64,000 bases of DNA from Marinicauda algicola (GTDB lineage Bacteria > Pseudomonadota > Alphaproteobacteria > Caulobacterales > Maricaulaceae). The stretch spans positions 1,550,001 to 1,614,000 of the forward strand of contig NZ_CP071057.1 of the NCBI RefSeq assembly GCF_017161425.1, read 5' to 3'. Shown here in pieces: positions 43,153 to 53,597 of this stretch. Both the position numbers and the translations under genes were made by a program. The notes beneath the pieces were generated by a model, which did no database searches, was not told the origin of the DNA, and saw only the letters and a program-made list of their open reading frames with translations. Position 1 is the stretch's first letter. Every line of letters begins with the position of its first letter.

Positions 43153-43575
43153 TCATCGCGAGAGATGCAGCACGATCTCGCGGGTATGGGGCGCGTCGCG
43201 GTGCTCGAAGAGATAGAGCCCCTGCCAGGTGCCCAGCGCGAGCCGGCCCCCGCCGACCGGAACCGACAGCGAGACCGCGGTCAGCGCGCTCCTGATGTGG
43301 GCGGGCATGTCGTCGGCCCCCTCGGTGGTGTGCCTGAGCCAGGCCATGGAGGGATCGTCCCCGCGCGGGACGAGACGGGCGAAGAACTCCTGCAGGTCGC
43401 GGCGCACGTCCGGATCGGCATTCTCCTGGATCACCAGAGAGGCCGAGGTGTGGCGCACGAAGCAGGTCAGCAGGCCCTCCTCAGCCCCGCAATCGCGAAC
43501 GAACGATCGTGCGGCTTCGGTGAAGTCGTAGAGGCCGGGGCCGGCGGTCTCGATGCGGATGCGGGTCTGCGTCAT
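43153..43575 (-). CDS. yjbQ: YjbQ family (UPF0047) protein
   Basis: 140 residues from the ATG at 43575, whose ATGA overlaps the stop of the upstream GNAT gene. LLTCFVRHTSASLVIQENADPDVRRDL, WLRHTTEGADDMPAHIRSAL and VGGGRLALGTWQGLYLFEHRDAP, then REIVLHL, are the family signatures, with histidines that line a metal site. Some members show weak thiamine-phosphate synthase activity; the physiological role is not settled. Confidence 0.95.
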   Translation of the reverse strand: MTQTRIRIETAGPGLYDFTEAARSFVRDCGAEEGLLTCFVRHTSASLVIQENADPDVRRDLQEFFARLVPRGDDPSMAWLRHTTEGADDMPAHIRSALTAVSLSVPVGGGRLALGTWQGLYLFEHRDAPHTREIVLHLSR

Positions 43576-44036
43576 GCGTCCAGCCCGTTGAGCTCCCAGC
43601 GCCGCACCGGCTTGGCGAAGCCGCCGGAGCTCTCGTAGAGCGCCTCGGCGGCCTCGGTTTCGGAACTCGTCCACATCAGGAAGGTCGCCGGGCTCTCGCG
43701 CACGTCTTCCACGACCGCCTCGAACAGGGCACGGCCCGCGCCCTCCCCGCGCCCTTCCCTGCCGACGCAGACCTCGGCGAGCCAGGCCCCGGCACCCCCG
43801 TGGCCGCTGTCGTAATAGGCGTGCCAGACCGCATAGCCGATCGGCTCGCCGTCGGCGCGCTCGGCCACGAGCACGTGGAAGCTCGCATCGGCGGAGAACA
43901 GCGTCTTCCTGATGTTCTCCGGCGTGCAGTGCGCCGTGGAATCGCCGACCACCTCGTTGAGCTCGCGCGACAGGCGGGCAATGGCGGCCGCATCCTTCGG
44001 GCGCGCGGCGCGGATCGTCACATCGGCGGGGCTCAT
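43572..44036 (-). CDS. GNAT family N-acetyltransferase
   Basis: 154 residues from the ATG at 44036 (GGGAGG upstream). ADVTIRAARPKDAAAIARLSRELN opens the fold, and the acetyl-CoA site is WLAEVCVGREGRGEGAGRALFEAVVEDV, with the RGxGxG-like loop. FLMWTSSETEAAEALYESSGGFA is the C-terminal strand-helix pair. Substrate unknown. It is translationally coupled to yjbQ. Confidence 0.88.
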   Translation of the reverse strand: MSPADVTIRAARPKDAAAIARLSRELNEVVGDSTAHCTPENIRKTLFSADASFHVLVAERADGEPIGYAVWHAYYDSGHGGAGAWLAEVCVGREGRGEGAGRALFEAVVEDVRESPATFLMWTSSETEAAEALYESSGGFAKPVRRWELNGLDA

Positions 44037-44128
44037 GAAACCTCCCTCGGCCTGTGTCCGGAACGTCCGGTGCGGACGATCCGTTGCTCTACACGAACTC
44101 ATAGCCGATTTGCACACCGGAGGCCCCC

Positions 44129-44500
44129 ATGCGCATCGCCTACGCTATCGCGATCATCCTGCTCGTCATCGGCGGGCTCGCCTGGGGCATCGTCGGGCTG
44201 TTCGACGTCAACATCCTGGAAATGTTCGGCATCCGCAGCCCCGTCACGATCGCGATCTATGTCCTGATCGGCCTGGCCGCGATCCTCGTGGCGATCGGCG
44301 GGCGGCGCTATCTGCGCGCCGGCGAGCACGAGAGCCGGCCCGAGGGCGCCCAGCCGCCCGAGGGCGGAACGCCCGTGACCGGCCGAAAGACCGAGCGCAC
44401 GAAGACTGCCGGCACCCCCGCCCGCCCCTCGAAGGCCGGCGAGCCGACCGAGCCGGCCGGCACCGGCGCCAAGGGCGCCGGCCCGCGCGGCAAGGAATAG
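44129..44500 (+). CDS. DUF378 membrane protein with disordered tail
   Basis: 123 residues, CCGGAGG upstream. Two helices separated by the short loop GLFDVNILEMFG (ILLVIGGLAWGIVGLFDVN then TIAIYVLIGLAAILVAI) match DUF378. The last 60 residues are Pro/Gly/Lys-rich and look disordered. Its function is unknown. Confidence 0.8.
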   Translation: MRIAYAIAIILLVIGGLAWGIVGLFDVNILEMFGIRSPVTIAIYVLIGLAAILVAIGGRRYLRAGEHESRPEGAQPPEGGTPVTGRKTERTKTAGTPARPSKAGEPTEPAGTGAKGAGPRGKE

Positions 44501-44526
44501 CCCGCCCGGTCTCGCATGAAGATCAC

Positions 44527-44552
44527 AGCCCCGGCCCGCCGCCGGGGCTTTT
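44527..44552 (+). terminator. Intrinsic terminator
   Basis: A nine-base-pair stem (AGCCCCGGC with GCCGGGGCT), five-base loop and four T residues, 27 bases after the DUF378 stop. Confidence 0.75.
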
Positions 44553-44656
44553 CGCGACCGCTACCGAATACGGCCATCGAATTTCGCAATCCCGCTTCCG
44601 CCCCGCCCCGGTCTGGCACATAGTCGCGGCGAGAGCCTTCACCGGGAGAATTCGCG

Positions 44657-45559
44657 ATGACCGACCGCCGCCTTGCCGGGTTTCTGAGCGTGCTTGCCAG
44701 CCTGTTCGCAGGCGCGTGCGGGCAGGAGGCGAGCTACATGCCCGCCCCGCCGCCCCCGCCGGTGGCCATGGAGCGGGCCGAGAGTGTCACCGTGACCGGC
44801 GCCCGGATGCAGGCGCCTGCGGACGGGCTGCCCGCCGAGGCTCCGGCCGAAGCCTATCTGGCCTACAGCCACAGCCTCTCCCTGCGCCTGCCGGCCGGCG
44901 AGCTGACCGCGCTCTACCAGGCCCATGTCTCGGCCTGCCAGGCGGCCGGCCTGGCGCGCTGCCAGATCGTCCATGCCCAGCTGAACGAGCCCGGCAGCGA
45001 CAGGCCGAGCGCCTGGCTCGCCCTGCGCGCCGAACCGGGCTGGATCGGGACCTTCCGGAACGGGCTGGAGAGCGAACTCGGCGCGGCCGGCGGCGAGATC
45101 GTCTCGGAACAGACCTCGGTGGAGGATCTCACCACCCAGATCGTGGACGGCGAGGCCCGCCTGCGCGCCCGGCTCGCCCTGCGCGACCGCCTGCAGGACA
45201 TGCTGGAGACGCGCGAGGGCGATCTGGAGGACATCCTCGCGGTCGAACGCGAGCTTGCCGACGTCCAGTCCGATATCGAGGCGCGCGAGAGCGTGCTCGC
45301 GGCGCTGCGCCAGCGGGTGACCTTCTCCCAGCTCAATCTGAACTACCAGGCCGCCGTGTCGCCGGCGGCCTCCTCCAATTTCGAGCCGATCGCGCGGGCG
45401 TTCGAGGACATGACGCGCGTCTTCGCCGAAGCGGTCGGCGCGCTCATCCTGTTCCTCGCGGCCGCCCTGCCCTGGCTGGTCGTCGGCGTGCCGGCGGTCT
45501 GGCTTCTGGCGCGCTGGCTCGGGCGGATCCTCGCCCGGCGCAAGGCCGCGAAGGCCTAG
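44657..45559 (+). CDS. DUF4349 lipoprotein/membrane protein
   Basis: 300 residues, GGGAGAA upstream. A lipobox-like LFAGAC is near residue 21. The central domain shows YLAYSHSLSLRLPAGEL and GGEIVSEQTSVEDLTTQIVDGEARLRARLALRDRLQDML, then ILAVERELADVQSDIEARES, the DUF4349 coiled-coil pattern. A C-terminal membrane helix (VGALILFLAAALPWLVVGVPAVWLLARWL) and a basic tail follow. Function unknown in bacteria. Confidence 0.85.
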   Translation: MTDRRLAGFLSVLASLFAGACGQEASYMPAPPPPPVAMERAESVTVTGARMQAPADGLPAEAPAEAYLAYSHSLSLRLPAGELTALYQAHVSACQAAGLARCQIVHAQLNEPGSDRPSAWLALRAEPGWIGTFRNGLESELGAAGGEIVSEQTSVEDLTTQIVDGEARLRARLALRDRLQDMLETREGDLEDILAVERELADVQSDIEARESVLAALRQRVTFSQLNLNYQAAVSPAASSNFEPIARAFEDMTRVFAEAVGALILFLAAALPWLVVGVPAVWLLARWLGRILARRKAAKA

Positions 45560-45563
45560 ACGG

Positions 45564-46910
45564 TCACTCCGTCGGCGCGCCGGGCGAGAGCAGGTCCGGC
45601 GCGGCCTCCTCGCGGCGCTCCTCCTCCACGCGGCGGGCGATCGCGGTGTCGGGCGTGGTGTCGGGAGGCTGTGCCGGCGCGGCGGGAGCCGCGGCCGGGC
45701 CGTCGCGCGCCGGGGGCGGCGCGGCGGGAAGGGCAGGCACCGCCTCGCCCTCGATCGCGATGCGGTAGGTCGGGTCGGGCAGGACAAAACCGGCCGCCTC
45801 GAGCGCGGCCTTGACCGCCGCGATGGCCGCCGAGCGCGACTTGGCGAAATCGGCCGCTTCCTGGTCGATCCAGGCGGCGAAGAACAGATTGACCGTGGAC
45901 TCGCCCACCTCCTCGATGATCGCGAGCGGGCCGGGATCGGCGAGCGTGAAGTCGAGCGCCTGCAGCGCGGCGGCGCCGGTCTCGATCGCGGCGAGCGCGT
46001 CCTGGTCGGGGTCGAGCCCGACGCGGAACTCGAAACGGCGTTCCGGATTGCGCGTGTAGTTGAGGATCACCGCCTTGAACACGGCGGCATTGGGGATGCG
46101 CAGGTGATTGCCCTGCAGCGTCATCAGGATCGTCGCGCGCGAGGTGAGCCGGATCACCCGGCCCTCATGGCCGTCGATCACCACGTGATCGTTCGGCCGG
46201 AAGGGCTGGCGCACCGACAGCAGGATCGAGGCGATGTAGTTCTCGATCGTGTCCTTGTCCGCGAAGCCGACGGCCAGCCCGATCACGCCCGCCGCGCCCA
46301 GCAGAGCGCCCAGGAAGGCCGTGGCGTCCAGGAGGCTCAGCGCGGAAATGACGCCGAGCACGAGGGAAAGCGTCAGCACCGAGGTCGCCAGCAGATCGGC
46401 GACGAAACGGTTCGGCGCGAGGCGCTGCCACAGCGCGGACCAGCGCGACAGCAGCCAGCCTGCAAACGCGATGGCGAGGAAGACCGCGAGGGCGAGCGCG
46501 AGCAGCGGTGCGCTGCGCACCACCCCCTCCACCTGCGCCTCCAGCTCGCCGAAGGCCGGGGCGATGCGGGTGGAGACATCGACGTCGCGTGCGATGCGGT
46601 TCTCCACCGTGACGACGCCCTCCACGCGGCCGGCGAGCGCCTCGGCGCGCTGGGCCGCCTCGGCGGTCAGCGTCTCGCCGGTCAGCGTGACGACGCCGGC
46701 GGTGACGGAGACCTCCACCCCGGCAAGGCTCTCGATCTGGGAAAAGATCGCCCTGATGCGCTGCGCGATGGCGGCATCCTCGGGAGCCTCGCCCTCGGTG
46801 ACGATCTCGCCGTCGGGCTCGGCGGGAGGTTCCTGCGCGAGCGCGGGGGCGGCGAGGAGGAGGAGGGCGAGCAGGCAGCTCGCGATGAAGCGCGGTAGAG
46901 CTACGGTCAT
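45564..46910 (-). CDS. MscS-type mechanosensitive channel with BON domain
   Basis: 448 residues, GGGGAGAC before the ATG at 46910. A signal peptide (MTVALPRFIASCLLALLLLAAPALAQ) is followed by a BON domain (about residues 47-110: RIRAIFSQIESL, VTAGVVTLTGET, VENRIARDV). Three membrane helices and the MscS pore/beta region come next (GAAGVIGLAVGFADKDTIENYIAS, LLSVRQPFRPNDHVVI, LRIPNAAVFKAVILNYTRNPERR). The C-terminus is long, Pro/Ala-rich and disordered. The channel releases solutes on osmotic downshift; BON may attach it to the outer membrane or wall. Confidence 0.92.
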   Translation of the reverse strand: MTVALPRFIASCLLALLLLAAPALAQEPPAEPDGEIVTEGEAPEDAAIAQRIRAIFSQIESLAGVEVSVTAGVVTLTGETLTAEAAQRAEALAGRVEGVVTVENRIARDVDVSTRIAPAFGELEAQVEGVVRSAPLLALALAVFLAIAFAGWLLSRWSALWQRLAPNRFVADLLATSVLTLSLVLGVISALSLLDATAFLGALLGAAGVIGLAVGFADKDTIENYIASILLSVRQPFRPNDHVVIDGHEGRVIRLTSRATILMTLQGNHLRIPNAAVFKAVILNYTRNPERRFEFRVGLDPDQDALAAIETGAAALQALDFTLADPGPLAIIEEVGESTVNLFFAAWIDQEAADFAKSRSAAIAAVKAALEAAGFVLPDPTYRIAIEGEAVPALPAAPPPARDGPAAAPAAPAQPPDTTPDTAIARRVEEERREEAAPDLLSPGAPTE

Positions 46911-47025
46911 GTCTCCCCTCGACGCGGTGCCCGGGACAAACCGGCCCGGGGCGCGAGAGGTTGCATGCCAGGCCGGCGCGCGGCTGCGGGGCCGGTCAAG
47001 TGGTGCCAGACGGACACGGAAGCAA

Positions 47026-47051
47026 AAACCCCGGCGTCTCCGCCGGGGTTT
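47026..47051 (-). terminator. Intrinsic terminator after the aspartyl protease gene
   Basis: An 8-bp GC stem (CCCCGGCG/CGCCGGGG, extended by A-T pairs) with a TCTC loop. On the minus strand it is followed by five T residues. Confidence 0.75.
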
Positions 47052-47122
47052 CTCGTGCCGGCTCCCGGCCAGCCTCGCCTTGCAGGGCGCTACCGAGCCT
47101 GCGGTTGCGCCGCGGGTCGACA

Positions 47123-48025
47123 TCATGCGGGGTCGAACAGGAAATGGCTGCTGTCATAGTCCAGTGCGAAGCGCGGCAGGCGCGAGAGCAGGTTCATGCC
47201 CAGGATGATGGCGGGCCGCTCCGCCAGACCGAAGGCACCAAAGATCGGAGCCTCCGCGAATGCGACCGGGACCGCCTCCAGACGCGCCGTGCCGATGCGC
47301 AGCGTCGCGGTATAGCCATCCCGGAAGTCCATCTCATGCTGGCTCACCCCGGCGGCCTCGCGCCGGGTCGAGAGTGCCTCGTTCTCGCTCGCCAGCGCTT
47401 CCATCAAGGTGCGGTTGGCGAAGCTCTCGGCCGCGCCGGTATCGATCACGGCCGTCGTCGCGACGCCGTCGATCTCGATCTGCACCAGGAAGAAGCCGCC
47501 ATGAAGGATTTCCGCCGGCAGGTGTCCCGCGAGCGGGCGTGCGCCCGCTCCGTCGAAGCCGATGGTCATGGCCTCGAAATCGAAACTCAGCCGCCCCCGG
47601 GCGAAGACATCCTGGCCCAGTATCCCGTCATGGGCGTGCCCCCCTTGGTCGTGCTCCCCGGTCAGCGAGACGACCAGGCGGTCCTCAAGGCGCTGGCCCC
47701 CTGCCTCGATCGATTCAAGCAAATACATCGGCACGGTGCGCACGCCCGATGCACCATGCAGGCGTGCCTGATGCTCCGGATCGGGCTGCAGCGCGAGGGC
47801 ATCAATGACGCGCGCCCCGATCGCCGTGCTTTGTGCAGCGGTATCGATCGCGAACATGAACTCGGCCGTGTCATTGAGCCGGACCGTGATCGCAGGCCGG
47901 CCCTCGGCGTCGAAGACGATCGCCGCGCCATCGCCCACGGCGGCGGAGGTGGTCCCAGCATGTGAAGCGGTTGAGGCGGCCGAACAGAGCACGCAGCCTG
48001 CGGCAATCAGGTGAAGCAATTTCAT
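47123..48025 (-). CDS. Retropepsin-like aspartyl protease, exported
   Basis: 300 residues, AGGAGA upstream. A signal peptide (LLHLIAAGCVLCSAASTASH) is followed by two aspartyl-protease lobes. The first has FAIDTAAQSTAIG (DTA instead of DTG) and HDGILGQDVFA. The second has AVIDTGAAESFANR with a canonical DTG and AIILGMNLLSRL. Both active aspartates are thus present in a single chain. It is probably periplasmic; substrate unknown. The AraC-type gene ends 36 bases upstream, so it may control it or share its transcript. Confidence 0.82.
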   Translation of the reverse strand: MKLLHLIAAGCVLCSAASTASHAGTTSAAVGDGAAIVFDAEGRPAITVRLNDTAEFMFAIDTAAQSTAIGARVIDALALQPDPEHQARLHGASGVRTVPMYLLESIEAGGQRLEDRLVVSLTGEHDQGGHAHDGILGQDVFARGRLSFDFEAMTIGFDGAGARPLAGHLPAEILHGGFFLVQIEIDGVATTAVIDTGAAESFANRTLMEALASENEALSTRREAAGVSQHEMDFRDGYTATLRIGTARLEAVPVAFAEAPIFGAFGLAERPAIILGMNLLSRLPRFALDYDSSHFLFDPA

Positions 48026-48061
48026 GTCGGGTCTCCTTCGACAGGGGAAGAGACCGAGTCC

Positions 48062-48841
48062 CTACTCCGACGCGCGAACCGCCGTATTGGAATTTCGTGA
48101 TCCCGACACCGCGACCGCGCGGATGGCGCCCGGCGTCTGGCCCAGCCTGGCGGTCACGGCACGCGTGAGATGAGCCTGATCATAGAAGCCCGTCATAACG
48201 GCGATCTCGCTGATGGGTTCATCGCTCTCGCGCAGCAGCCGCAGGGCCTGGGCAAGCGCCGCATTGCGCCGCGTCAGCCGGGGGGAACAGCCATAGTGGC
48301 GCGCATAGAGGCGGGAGAAGTGCTCACGCGAGACGGTGAAGCGACGGGCCGTCGCATCAATACGCCCGGGTTCGGAGATCATCTCGGCGCGCGCGTCGGC
48401 AAGCCAGGCCGGCGGCCCGTCCTCGCCCAAGCAGGCAAGAATCGCACGCGCCACGAGTTCGTAGAGGATCAATTCGGCCAGCAAGGGGTCGGAGGTGATG
48501 TCGTTAGGGTCCGCGTCCAGGCCGTCGAGGACGTGGTGCCGCCGCTCGAGTCGGTGCGACAGACGCGATTGCAGCGCGCGGTCGGTGATGTGGATGTTTC
48601 GGCACCGAGCGCCATCCTCACCGCACCGGATTTCGTGCGCGAGACCGGCCGGTGAGAGTCGCCAGGTCCCGGCCCGGACATGGAATCCGCCGGAGTCCCC
48701 AGCCTCTTCGAAGCCGCCCGCCGCCACGTAGAGCAAGTGCCAGCTTTCATGGACATGGCCGCCATGGCACTCGCCAGGGGCCATGACAAATGAGGTTTCA
48801 CAGAACGCAGTTGCAGCCGGTCGCGCAGGAGGGGCGGTCAT
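48062..48841 (-). CDS. AraC family transcriptional regulator
   Basis: 259 residues if started at the ATG at 48841; a GTG at 48871 gives ten more. The N-terminal half is a cupin-like sensor (GGHVHESWHLLYVAAGGF). The C-terminal HTH pair is at about residues 160-255 (ATARRFTVSREHFSRLYARHYGCSP and PISEIAVMTGFYDQAHLTRAVTARLGQTPGAIR). It stands between rpoD and the protease gene, same strand. Confidence 0.9.
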   Translation of the reverse strand: MTAPPARPAATAFCETSFVMAPGECHGGHVHESWHLLYVAAGGFEEAGDSGGFHVRAGTWRLSPAGLAHEIRCGEDGARCRNIHITDRALQSRLSHRLERRHHVLDGLDADPNDITSDPLLAELILYELVARAILACLGEDGPPAWLADARAEMISEPGRIDATARRFTVSREHFSRLYARHYGCSPRLTRRNAALAQALRLLRESDEPISEIAVMTGFYDQAHLTRAVTARLGQTPGAIRAVAVSGSRNSNTAVRASE

Positions 48842-48914
48842 CTTCACAGACAAGCGCACCGGCCCCGTCACGGCGATTGCCGTCAGGTTAAATCGCGGAA
48901 AGGCGGACGGCCCC

Positions 48915-50945
<2,031 letters not shown>

Positions 50946-50992
50946 GTGAGATTAGAGCTCCTCGAGCTTCCCATGCAGACGCGCGCGAAGTG

Positions 50993-52837
50993 CTATCGCG
51001 CGCCGCCTTTGTTCACCCTGCCGCGCCGCATCGCGGCGACGACTTTCTTCAGCTCATCGGAATTGCCGCCCTCGAATACGCCCTCAAGGCGTGCGCGCTC
51101 TTCAGCCTGACGGGCTTCCTGACTGAGCTTATCCATATAAGAAGCCGCAAGGCGGCGCCAAGCCTCCGCCCGGGCGTCCATTGCAGCTTGATCACCCCCC
51201 ATGGCAGCGCGCATCGGCGCGCGCTCGGCTTCGAGACGTTTCAGACTTTGCGAGAACCCGCGTTCGGCCAGGACGGCGCGGAGCCCGCCGGCGCGCGCAA
51301 GGTCCTCAGAAGAGCAGGCGTCTAGAACGCCGTCACGCAGGCTGTCAAGCGGACCGAGGGGAAGCTCGGCGAGGGTCTCGGCCTCGTTCTCCGCGATTTC
51401 CGGCCATTCGATCGCGGCGAGCAGGAGCTGACGCGCCGGCGCGCTCGCCCGCGGCGCGGCGCGGGCGGCCTTGAGCGAGGCCGTCGCCGGGCCCGCGAGG
51501 GGGTCCTTGTCCCGCCGCCAGCCGCGTTCGCCCCGCGTCCGGCGACCGGCGAAGCCCGCGCCCAGCTCGGCGGCCAGGCGCCGGTCGAACTCGGCGGTGT
51601 ACTCGTTCCTGAGGTCGGCATCGTTGATCTTCGCGACCAGCGCGCGCAGGCGCTTTCGAAAGCTCGCGCGGGCGTCGGGATCGGTCAGCGGCTCGAGCGC
51701 CTTCTCGCGCTCCCACAGCACGTCGATCAGCGGGCGCGGCTCGGCGATCGCCTCGCGCAGGGCCTGCGCGCCCCGCTCGCGCAGCATGTCGTCGGGATCC
51801 TGGCCTTCGGGCAGGAAGGCGAAGCGCAACGTCCTGCCCGCCTCGAGAAGCGGCAGGGCGCGCTCGGCCGCGCTCGCCGCGGCGCGCACGCCGGCGCTGT
51901 CGCCGTCGAGGCAGACCACCGGCTCGCCGCCGGCGCGCCACAGAAGGCGCAGCTGGTCCTCGGTCAACGCCGTGCCGAGCGGGGCGACGGCATGGCCCAT
52001 CCCGGCGCGGGCGAAGGCGATGACGTCCATGTAGCCCTCCGCCACGATGAGGCCCCTGGCCTTGACGCCCGGGTCGGACGCGAAGCGGCGCGCCTCGGGG
52101 AAGCGGTAGAGGCAGGAGCCCTTGTGGAAGAGCGAGGTCTCCGGCGAATTCAGGTATTTCGCGCGCGCGTCCGAGGACAGGGCGCGCCCGCCGAACGCCA
52201 CCAGCCGGCCGCGCGCGTCGTGGATCGGAAACATCACCCGGTCGCGGAAGCGGTCATAGGGCTCGCCTCCGCCCTCGGGCTCGATGAGCAGGCCCACTTC
52301 GAGGAGTTCGGCGCTTTTGGCGCCCTCGGCGAGCAGGAAATCCTTCAGCGCGCGGCGCGAGTTCGGCGCGTAGCCGATCGAGAAGCGCTCGCACTCCTTC
52401 ATCGACAGGCCGCGCCGGGAGAGATAGGCGCGCGCCTCGGCCCCCTCGGACCCCTTCAGCTTCCTCTCGAAGAAGGCCTGCGCGGCCTCCATCCACTCCA
52501 CCAGCGACTTCTTGCGCTCCTCGCGCCGGGCCGCCTCCGGATCGGGCCTCGGCATGTCGAGCCCGGCTTCGCTCGCGAGCTGCTCGACCGCCTCGATGAA
52601 GGAGAGCCCTTGGGTTTCCTGCAGCCAGGTGATGACGTCGCCGTGCTTCTGGCTGGCGAAGCAGTGATAGAAGCCCTTTTCGTCATTGACGAAGAAGGAG
52701 GGCGTGCGCTCCTTCTTGAACGGGCTCAGCCCGACCCATTCGCGGCCCTGGCGCTTGAGCGCGACCGAGCGCCCGATCAGGTCGGACGGGCGCACACGCG
52801 CCTTGATCTCGTCGATGAAGCCGTCGGGCAGGGACAT
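50993..52837 (-). CDS. dnaG: DNA primase
   Basis: 614 residues from the ATG at 52837. The N-terminal zinc domain has GLSPFKKERTPSFFV and FYHCFASQKHGDVITWL. Of the usual CHC2 ligands, only the Cys of YHC is kept; others are Ser, Lys and Ser. The TOPRIM core is intact (IVAEGYMDVIAF, CLDGDSAGVRAA, PEGQDPDDML). The C-terminal domain binds DnaB. It makes replication primers and lies directly upstream of rpoD. An in-frame start at 52867 is possible but not needed. Confidence 0.97.
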   Translation of the reverse strand: MSLPDGFIDEIKARVRPSDLIGRSVALKRQGREWVGLSPFKKERTPSFFVNDEKGFYHCFASQKHGDVITWLQETQGLSFIEAVEQLASEAGLDMPRPDPEAARREERKKSLVEWMEAAQAFFERKLKGSEGAEARAYLSRRGLSMKECERFSIGYAPNSRRALKDFLLAEGAKSAELLEVGLLIEPEGGGEPYDRFRDRVMFPIHDARGRLVAFGGRALSSDARAKYLNSPETSLFHKGSCLYRFPEARRFASDPGVKARGLIVAEGYMDVIAFARAGMGHAVAPLGTALTEDQLRLLWRAGGEPVVCLDGDSAGVRAAASAAERALPLLEAGRTLRFAFLPEGQDPDDMLRERGAQALREAIAEPRPLIDVLWEREKALEPLTDPDARASFRKRLRALVAKINDADLRNEYTAEFDRRLAAELGAGFAGRRTRGERGWRRDKDPLAGPATASLKAARAAPRASAPARQLLLAAIEWPEIAENEAETLAELPLGPLDSLRDGVLDACSSEDLARAGGLRAVLAERGFSQSLKRLEAERAPMRAAMGGDQAAMDARAEAWRRLAASYMDKLSQEARQAEERARLEGVFEGGNSDELKKVVAAMRRGRVNKGGAR

Positions 52838-52934
52838 GGGGCGATAGTGCTCGGTGCTTGGCCGCACAGACTACGCCGGGAGGAGGCGGCGAGTCATCCG
52901 ATCCGCGCCGCTGAACTGGTACGCGGCGGTGGTC

Positions 52935-53402
52935 CTAAGCCGCCCCGGTAAGGCGCGACTTCACCTCGGCGCCTGCCTTGGAGAAGTCCATGCGTCCCGA
53001 ATAGCGGTCCTTCAGCGTGCCCATGCACTTGCCCATGTCCTTCAGGCCCGTCGCGCCGAGCTCGTCGACCACCTCGTCGACGGCCTTCGCGATCTCCTTC
53101 TCGCACATGGGCCTGGGCAGGTATTCGCGCACAATGTCGGCCTCGGCGCGCTCGCGTTCGGCGAGGTCGAGCCGGCCGGCCTTCTCGTAGGTCTCCGCGC
53201 TTTCCTCGCGCTGCTTGACGAGCTTCTGGAGGAGCGAGAGGACTTCGCCTTCGCCGCAACCCTCGCAGCGATCCTCCGCGCGCGCGGCGATGTCGCGGTC
53301 CTTGATGGCGGCCTGGATGAGCCGCAGCGTGTTCAGGCGCAGGGAATCCTTCGCCCGCATCGCATCCTTCAGGTCCGCGAGGATTCGTTCGCGAATGTGC
53401 AT
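52935..53402 (-). CDS. GatB/YqeY domain protein
   Basis: 155 residues. RERILADLKDAMRAKDSLRLNTLRLIQAAIKDRDI and VLSLLQKLVKQREESAETYEKAGR, with EREEADIVREYLPRPM-like YLPRPMCEKEI and MGKCMGTLKDRYSGRMDFSKAGAEVKSRL, match YqeY. These resemble the tRNA-binding tail of GatB and often flank dnaG in Alphaproteobacteria. The molecular function is not established. Confidence 0.93.
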   Translation of the reverse strand: MHIRERILADLKDAMRAKDSLRLNTLRLIQAAIKDRDIAARAEDRCEGCGEGEVLSLLQKLVKQREESAETYEKAGRLDLAERERAEADIVREYLPRPMCEKEIAKAVDEVVDELGATGLKDMGKCMGTLKDRYSGRMDFSKAGAEVKSRLTGAA

Positions 53403-53486
53403 CTCACATCCTTCCGGCCGGGGCGCGCATCACAGCGCGAGTCGCAAGCCATTGTAAAACCAACCGTTTTTAGGACCGCCTTCGAC

Positions 53487-53515
53487 TTGACGCAAAGGGG
53501 TGCCTCCCATAACGT
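53487..53515 (+). promoter_or_regulatory. Probable promoter of carA
   Basis: TTGACG, a 17-base spacer and TAACGT, about 80 bases before the carA start. The leader may have a control role but no clear riboswitch or attenuator was seen. Confidence 0.6.
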
Positions 53516-53597
53516 CCGCGCGTTTATCCGCAGGGCGCGCTTTGCACGGGCGAGCGCGCCGTCGCGGGTCCCGCGCAGCGTCAAGGAGCGGTCAGGT

